From Pacificispira spongiicola (lineage in GTDB: Bacteria; Pseudomonadota; Alphaproteobacteria; UBA8366; Aestuariispiraceae), in NCBI RefSeq assembly GCF_012926505.1, contig NZ_JABBNT010000002.1, forward strand, positions 124,001-188,000: a stretch of 64,000 nucleotides of DNA. Direction: 5' to 3'. The notes under the pieces are model-generated. The model saw only the letters and a program-made list of their open reading frames with translations, was not told the DNA's origin and ran no database searches. The position numbers were made by a program, and so were the translations under genes. Each line of letters begins with the position of its first letter. Position 1 is the first letter of the stretch. This document shows, piece by piece, positions 59,236 to 64,000 of this stretch.

Positions 59236-60684
59236 CTACACGAAGAACACCACCGTCACGATGGCGAAGAGCGGCAACAGGATTCCGCAAGACCAGACCA
59301 TATAACCGAAGAAGCTGGGCATCGGGACGTTGTTTTCCTCGGCGATCGCGCGAACCATGAAGTTCGGCGCGTTCCCGATATAGGTATTCGCCCCCATGAA
59401 GACGGCCCCGGCGGATATCGCCAGCAGCGTCGTCGCCATCGGCCCCATCAGATGTTCCGCATCCCCGCCCGCAGTGTTGAAAAACACCAGATACGTCGGC
59501 GCATTGTCCAGGAAGCTGGAAAGCGCGCCCGTCGCCCAGAAATACATCGCGTGGACCGGTTCGCCATTGTGGCTGACGAGGGACACGATGGGTTCCAGCG
59601 CCCCGGATGTCCCGGCCTTCAGAATCGCGATTGCCGGAATGATGGTGACGAAAATCCCGGCGAACAGCTTACCGACTTCCACGATCGGGCCCCAGGTGAA
59701 TCCGTTCGCCCGGCGGCTTTCCAACGGCGTCATCCGCCAGGAAATCACCGCGATCGCCAACAGAAGGACATCGCGCGTGACGTTCTGAATATCGACCGGC
59801 ACATGGTAGACATCGACGGAAATGCCGGGCTTCCAGATACCGGACAACAGCACCGCGCCGACGACGCCGCCCAGCAATAGAATGTTGAAGCCGCCTTCGA
59901 TCCCCAACGGCTTATAGGTTTCGCCTTCCGCGAGCGTCAGTTCCAGCCCTTCCTTACGTTCCCGCCCGTAAAGGACGGTATCGGTCAGGAAATAGCCGAC
60001 CAGCAGGATGCCGGACACGAAGGCCATCGGCAGCAGCATTTCCGTCGTCGGCCAGAAGAAGGACACCCCCTTCAGGAAGCCCAGGAACAGCGGCGGATCG
60101 CCCAGCGGCGTCAGGGAGCCGCCGATATTCGCCACCAGAAAGATGAAGAATACGACCGTATGAGTCTTATGACGGCGCTGCTCGTTCGCGCGGATCAGCG
60201 GGCGGATCAACAGCATTGCCGCGCCGGTCGTCCCCATCCAGCTCGCCACGATGGTCCCGATCAATAGGATCGCCGTATTGACCGCGGGCGTCCCGGCCAG
60301 ATAGCCGGTCACCCGAACCCCGCCCGCCACGGTGAACAGCGACAAAAGCAGGATGATGAAGGGCAGATATTCCAGGAACAGCACATGCAGCAGTTCATAC
60401 AGTGCCAGTTCATGACCGTAGACGACGGTGAACGGCACCAGGAACAACAATGCCCAGACAGCGGAAACCTTGCCGAAATTGTAGTGCCAGAACTGCGGCG
60501 CAACCAGCGGCATGATCGCGATAGACAACAACATGCCGACGAAAGGAATCGCCCATAACAGACCCATCGACGCGCCGTTCAGATGCGGTACCCCCGCCCC
60601 ACCGGCGGCCATGGCCGGTTGAACGACGCCCATGCAGAACAACAGGGAAGCGGTTGCGACGATGGCTGTTTTCAGTCTCTGCAC
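59236..60684 (-). CDS. NhaD-type sodium:proton antiporter family protein
   Basis: Inner-membrane carrier of 482 residues in the IT superfamily, with an N-terminal signal-like segment ending AMAAGG and 12-13 hydrophobic helices. Characteristic stretches are GTIVASWMGTTGAAMLLIRP, LVANIGGSLTPLGDPPLFLG and, near the end, SSFLDNAPTYLVFFN with GANTYIGNAPNFMV. NhaD proteins exchange sodium for protons, which would help sodium-driven carriers such as TRAP. An arsenite or dicarboxylate role cannot be excluded for this family. Confidence 0.85.
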   Translation of the reverse strand: MQRLKTAIVATASLLFCMGVVQPAMAAGGAGVPHLNGASMGLLWAIPFVGMLLSIAIMPLVAPQFWHYNFGKVSAVWALLFLVPFTVVYGHELALYELLHVLFLEYLPFIILLLSLFTVAGGVRVTGYLAGTPAVNTAILLIGTIVASWMGTTGAAMLLIRPLIRANEQRRHKTHTVVFFIFLVANIGGSLTPLGDPPLFLGFLKGVSFFWPTTEMLLPMAFVSGILLVGYFLTDTVLYGRERKEGLELTLAEGETYKPLGIEGGFNILLLGGVVGAVLLSGIWKPGISVDVYHVPVDIQNVTRDVLLLAIAVISWRMTPLESRRANGFTWGPIVEVGKLFAGIFVTIIPAIAILKAGTSGALEPIVSLVSHNGEPVHAMYFWATGALSSFLDNAPTYLVFFNTAGGDAEHLMGPMATTLLAISAGAVFMGANTYIGNAPNFMVRAIAEENNVPMPSFFGYMVWSCGILLPLFAIVTVVFFV

Positions 60685-60750
60685 TGGGTGGTCCTTCCGG
60701 GGTTATCGCGAAGTGTCACCATTGCTGTCTAATCGCGCATCGCGGCAAGA

Positions 60751-62010
60751 TCAAGGAACGCGGGCCTCGGATTCCGGCTCCGCCGATTCCGCCGCATCGG
60801 CACGCGGGTCGATTTCGAATACGACAGGCGTGCTCTTCGGGACAGGCTGGAACCCTTCCGGCGTCGGCTCTGCCCTTTGCGGACGGGCGCGCATGCGCCA
60901 CAGGATGAACAACCCGATGCCGCCATGCACCGCCGCCGTCCACCAAAACAGGGCCTGATGACCCAACAGGCTCATCATCGTCGATGCGGGCATGGCCCCG
61001 ATCAAGGCGCCGATCCCATAGAGCAACAGCAATCCGCCGCTGATCGATACGAAATCTTCCGGCTGGGCCCGGTCGCCCGCATGCGCCACCAATATGGCGT
61101 AAATCGACTGCGCGAAGGCCCCATAAACGGCGGCCAACCCCAGAATAGTCCACACGCCAACGCTGAACGACAGCGCCACCCCGAGCACACTGGCCCCAAA
61201 GAAACACACAAGCACCGGAATACGACGGTCGACCCGGTCGGACAGCAATCCGACAGGCCATTGCAGAACGGCATTCCCCAAAATCACCGCGCTGATCAAC
61301 ATCCCGACGGTTTCGGTGGACAGCCCGATCCCTTGCGCGAATAGCGGCGACAGGCTCCAGAAGGCGCCATTCGCCAGTCCGACCCCCAGACAACCGATCG
61401 TGGCCACCGGGGATGTCGCATAAAGATTCCTTAAATCCAGCTTCGCGGTACGCAGGGGTGTCGGTGACGGCGATGTCGTGATCGCAATCGGCACCAGCGA
61501 CAGGCAGACCGCCATGGCCGCCACTAGGAACAGTGTGATTTCCTTCGCCGGGATAACAAGGAAGACCTGCTGACTGGCCACCTGCGCGGCGATGTAGCAC
61601 AGGGTATAGATCGCCAGGATCCGCCCACGCCCGCCCGCCCCAGCCCGCTCATTCAACCAGCCTTCGGCGACCATCAACATGCCGGCGCTCATCAACCCGT
61701 AGGAAAAACGCAAAACGACCCAGGCGACCGGGTCGAAGAACAGAATAAAGCCCAGCGTCACCGTCGTCGTAACCGCCGCCATGGCCCCGAAGGCACGGAT
61801 ATGTCCGACACGGCGAACCAGCCACGGGGTCGCCTGACAGCCCAGGATAAAGCCGATATAATAACCGGTCCCCATGGCCCCGACGAAAATCGCGTCGAAT
61901 CCTTCCTGGCCCGCCCGAATGGGCAGCAAGGTGCTCATCAAGGTATTGCCGCCATACAGCAGCATGATGCTGGCTAACAGCGCCGCAATGGACCCAAACA
62001 CACCGGTCAT
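60751..62010 (-). CDS. YcaD-like major facilitator transporter
   Basis: Twelve-helix MFS carrier of 419 residues in the subgroup of E. coli YcaD. The resemblance shows in the first helix (LLYGGNTLMSTLLPI), RFSYGLMSAGMLMVAEGWLNER, the GRGRILAIYTLCYIA helix and NAVLQWPVGLLSDRVDRR in the second half. The last 50 residues are an acidic, Pro-rich cytoplasmic tail. The substrate of the group is not established. It follows the Panacea gene in the same direction, but a terminator separates them. Confidence 0.84.
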   Translation of the reverse strand: MTGVFGSIAALLASIMLLYGGNTLMSTLLPIRAGQEGFDAIFVGAMGTGYYIGFILGCQATPWLVRRVGHIRAFGAMAAVTTTVTLGFILFFDPVAWVVLRFSYGLMSAGMLMVAEGWLNERAGAGGRGRILAIYTLCYIAAQVASQQVFLVIPAKEITLFLVAAMAVCLSLVPIAITTSPSPTPLRTAKLDLRNLYATSPVATIGCLGVGLANGAFWSLSPLFAQGIGLSTETVGMLISAVILGNAVLQWPVGLLSDRVDRRIPVLVCFFGASVLGVALSFSVGVWTILGLAAVYGAFAQSIYAILVAHAGDRAQPEDFVSISGGLLLLYGIGALIGAMPASTMMSLLGHQALFWWTAAVHGGIGLFILWRMRARPQRAEPTPEGFQPVPKSTPVVFEIDPRADAAESAEPESEARVP

Positions 62011-62060
62011 TGCCGGCTCCCCGTTCCTAACGTTTTTCTGTCTTGCCCGACCCTAGCGTG

Positions 62061-62098
62061 AAAAAGGGGCCGATTGCCAGATACTAGACGGCGGCCCC
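62061..62098 (-). terminator. Rho-independent terminator after the SocA/Panacea gene
   Basis: On the minus strand a 7-bp GC stem (GGGGCCG with CGGCCCC, 19-base loop) is followed by TTTTT. It lies 20 bases past the stop and shows that the Panacea gene is transcribed alone. Confidence 0.7.
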
Positions 62099-62118
62099 GG
62101 CCGTTTACCCGCGCCAGT

Positions 62119-62634
62119 TTACCCGCGACGGGCAACCGGCTTTGCCGTCGGCACCCATTTGCGCAGGATACGGCCGTCCTGGGTCTTCACCTGACTGTCG
62201 GCGGACGGCTTTTTGGTAAAGTGATCGACGATGGCGTTAAACGGGATAACGGTTCCGGGTTCCTTACGCCAGGCCCGGCGATAGACGTCGCTATGCGCCA
62301 TCATGCGGTTCAGATATTCCGCCGAATGGTGCCCGTATTTCCGCCAGATTCGATGCAGGAAATTCTCTGCCTCCGGCACCATCTTGTTAATCGCGATGGG
62401 CGGGCGGCTGTCTTCGAATATGTGAAAGACGGTCGGTTCCGTGGGGCCGGTTTCTTCGGCGATAAAAACGGCGGGCATCAGCATCCGGCCATGGGTCTCG
62501 GCGGCATAAAGCGCTTGGGCGATCCACAGCAGGCGCTGAAGCTTCTGCGCCGGGACGTGCAAATCCTCCCGCCGTCCCTGATCGAAGAACCACAGGGCCA
62601 CATCCAAGGTCGATTTTACCACCGGTACCGTCAT
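62119..62634 (-). CDS. SocA/Panacea-domain (DUF4065-like) protein, orphan
   Basis: Cytoplasmic protein of 171 residues that fits the Panacea domain (SocA, GepA, DUF4065). The visible marks are the opening VPAQKLQRLLWIAQALYAAE, the central EETGPTEPTVFHIFED and the late YLNRMMAHSDVYRRAW, which resembles the family HSE-x-W signature. In Caulobacter SocA is an adaptor that feeds the toxin SocB to ClpXP; other Panacea proteins are antitoxins for many toxin folds. No toxin-sized gene adjoins it here: the partner could be elsewhere, or the protein may have another role. It is divergent from coxG and has its own terminator. Confidence 0.68.
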   Translation of the reverse strand: MTVPVVKSTLDVALWFFDQGRREDLHVPAQKLQRLLWIAQALYAAETHGRMLMPAVFIAEETGPTEPTVFHIFEDSRPPIAINKMVPEAENFLHRIWRKYGHHSAEYLNRMMAHSDVYRRAWRKEPGTVIPFNAIVDHFTKKPSADSQVKTQDGRILRKWVPTAKPVARRG

Positions 62635-62763
62635 ATCCGAACTCTATCCCTTGATTTGCAATGCGCGCTATCCTTGGTATAGCAAAGCCAATGCCAAATT
62701 ACAGGTTCGGGGACCGGTGTCCCCTTGCTTAACCAAACGCACACCAGACACGGGAGGCTTTCC

Positions 62764-63474
62764 ATGGACATGCAGGGCGAATACCGGATTCCGGCGAAAC
62801 GCGAAACGGTCTGGGAGGCGCTGAACGATCCCGAGGTCCTGAAAGCCTGCATTCCCGGCTGCCAGGAACTGACGCGGACGGAAGACGGCGGTTTCGAAGC
62901 CAGCGTGAAGGCGAAGGTCGGACCGGTCAGCGCGACGTTTAAAGGCGCGGTGCGGCTGGAAAACGTCAATCCGCCCGAAAGCTACACCATCGCCGGTGAA
63001 GGCAAAGGCGGCGCGGCGGGTTTCGCCAAGGGCGGCGCCGATGTGAAGCTGACCGAAGACGGCGATGAAACGATCCTGAATTATGAAGTGAAGGCCCAGG
63101 TCGGCGGCAAGCTGGCCCAGATCGGCGCGCGTCTGGTCGATTCCACGGCGAAGAAATACGCGACCGACTTCTTCGCGACCTTCGCGGAGATCGTGCAGTC
63201 CCGCGCGGGCGGTGCCCAGACGGAAGACCAGACGGAACAAGCAGCGCCAGAACCGTCAGCGGCAGCCCCTACCCCGGCGCCGGAAAGCGGAGTGGAACCG
63301 GCCCCGGTAGAAGCACCGGCGGCAAACGAAGACAAAATCCGCGAGGACGCCACCCGCGCGGCGACGGAGGCCGCCCGCAAAACCGGCGCGAAACGCAAAG
63401 GGTTTTCCCCGACCTACTGGATCATCATTCTGATCATCGCACTGCTGGGGCTGACCCTGATCTTCAACGGTTGA
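62764..63474 (+). CDS. coxG: CoxG-like SRPBCC protein with C-terminal membrane anchor
   Basis: Carbon monoxide dehydrogenase subunit G family protein, thought to recruit molybdenum hydroxylases to the membrane. The 236-residue protein has the SRPBCC/START-like domain at about 1-150, with the opening MQGEYRIPAKRETVWEALNDPEVLKACIPGC and the AGEGKGGAAGFAKG segment. An Ala/Pro/Glu-rich linker and one C-terminal helix (YWIIILIIALLGLTLIF, about 215-233) follow. The start at 62764 is chosen for the family N-terminus. It lies before a coxS-like gene, so both probably belong to one hydroxylase cluster. Confidence 0.88.
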   Translation: MDMQGEYRIPAKRETVWEALNDPEVLKACIPGCQELTRTEDGGFEASVKAKVGPVSATFKGAVRLENVNPPESYTIAGEGKGGAAGFAKGGADVKLTEDGDETILNYEVKAQVGGKLAQIGARLVDSTAKKYATDFFATFAEIVQSRAGGAQTEDQTEQAAPEPSAAAPTPAPESGVEPAPVEAPAANEDKIREDATRAATEAARKTGAKRKGFSPTYWIIILIIALLGLTLIFNG

Positions 63475-63551
63475 CGGTCTGCACCGTCGGATTGAAGACG
63501 TTTCCGGCGGCGCTTTCATACAGCTTTAACGATATTCCCTCTCACCGCCCC

Positions 63552-63580
63552 TTGACCGCGATAGGCAGCGGTCGCAAACT
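63552..63580 (+). promoter_or_regulatory. Candidate promoter with operator-like inverted repeat before the coxS-like gene
   Basis: TTGACC is followed after 17 bases by a weak -10 (CAAACT). A perfect 6-bp inverted repeat, GACCGC-N8-GCGGTC (63554-63573), covers the -35 box and spacer, where a repressor would block polymerase. It lies 75-100 bases before the gene at 63655. Confidence 0.35.
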
Positions 63581-63654
63581 CTCTGCCAAGCGCGTTCCAT
63601 TGAGGATGCGGCGCGGCTCGATCCGGAGCCGGAACACATAGGGAGGAATACCGC

Positions 63655-64000
<346 letters not shown>

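Overview
The window is a continuous piece of chromosome from a GC-rich Gram-negative bacterium, almost certainly an alphaproteobacterium of the Rhodospirillales type, probably aquatic or marine. The evidence is gene order and gene variants. The run rpsB-tsf-pyrH-frr-uppS-cdsA-dxr-rseP-bamA-skp-lpxD-fabZ-lpxA-lpxI-lpxB is the alphaproteobacterial arrangement. Lipid A synthesis uses LpxI. Riboflavin synthesis uses a RibBX-type protein. There are also TRAP transporters, a lone BioY, and trpGDC-moaC-moeA-lexA. I assign no genus.

Layout. 1-6.2 kb (+): two TRAP dicarboxylate-type permease pairs. The first is oversized, with a coiled-coil tail on the large subunit; the second is compact. 6.2-15.2 kb (mostly -): bioY, a DUF6314 protein coupled to parC, an MFS carrier, a cytoplasmic gamma-glutamyltransferase-like enzyme, and a SulP anion transporter with a universal stress protein. 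15.3-19.6 kb (-): a riboflavin/thiamin operon, ribE-ribBX-ribH-nusB-thiL-fliL-like. 19.7-25.2 kb (-): ydcH, eno, kdsA, pyrG, secG and tpiA. 25.4-35.9 kb (+): ppiD-trpE-PPOX protein, then trpG-trpD-trpC-moaC-moeA and lexA; a divergent polysaccharide deacetylase lies opposite. 35.9-41.1 kb: comEC (-), convergent with and overlapping lexA, then gltX and gltA (+). 41.1-56.3 kb (-): the large cell-envelope and translation cluster read from rpsB to lpxB. 56.3-64 kb: an Atm1-type ABC exporter, a second universal stress protein, an NhaD-type antiporter, a YcaD-like MFS carrier, an orphan SocA/Panacea protein, then coxG and the start of a coxS-like gene that runs off the window.

Most of the window is housekeeping. 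The envelope cluster couples ribosome function (S2, EF-Ts, RRF) to UMP and CDP-lipid supply, undecaprenyl and isoprenoid precursors, outer-membrane protein assembly and lipid A synthesis. I see no insertion sequence, prophage, CRISPR array, rRNA or tRNA gene, and no intergenic gap above 300 bases. No clearly new multi-gene system is visible. The points that most deserve a second look are the coiled-coil TRAP permease, the RibBX protein without the GTP cyclohydrolase II zinc cysteines, the unusual palindrome before lexA, the SulP-Usp pair, the orphan SocA/Panacea gene, the FliL-like protein in the riboflavin operon, and several intergenic hairpins placed directly before start sites.
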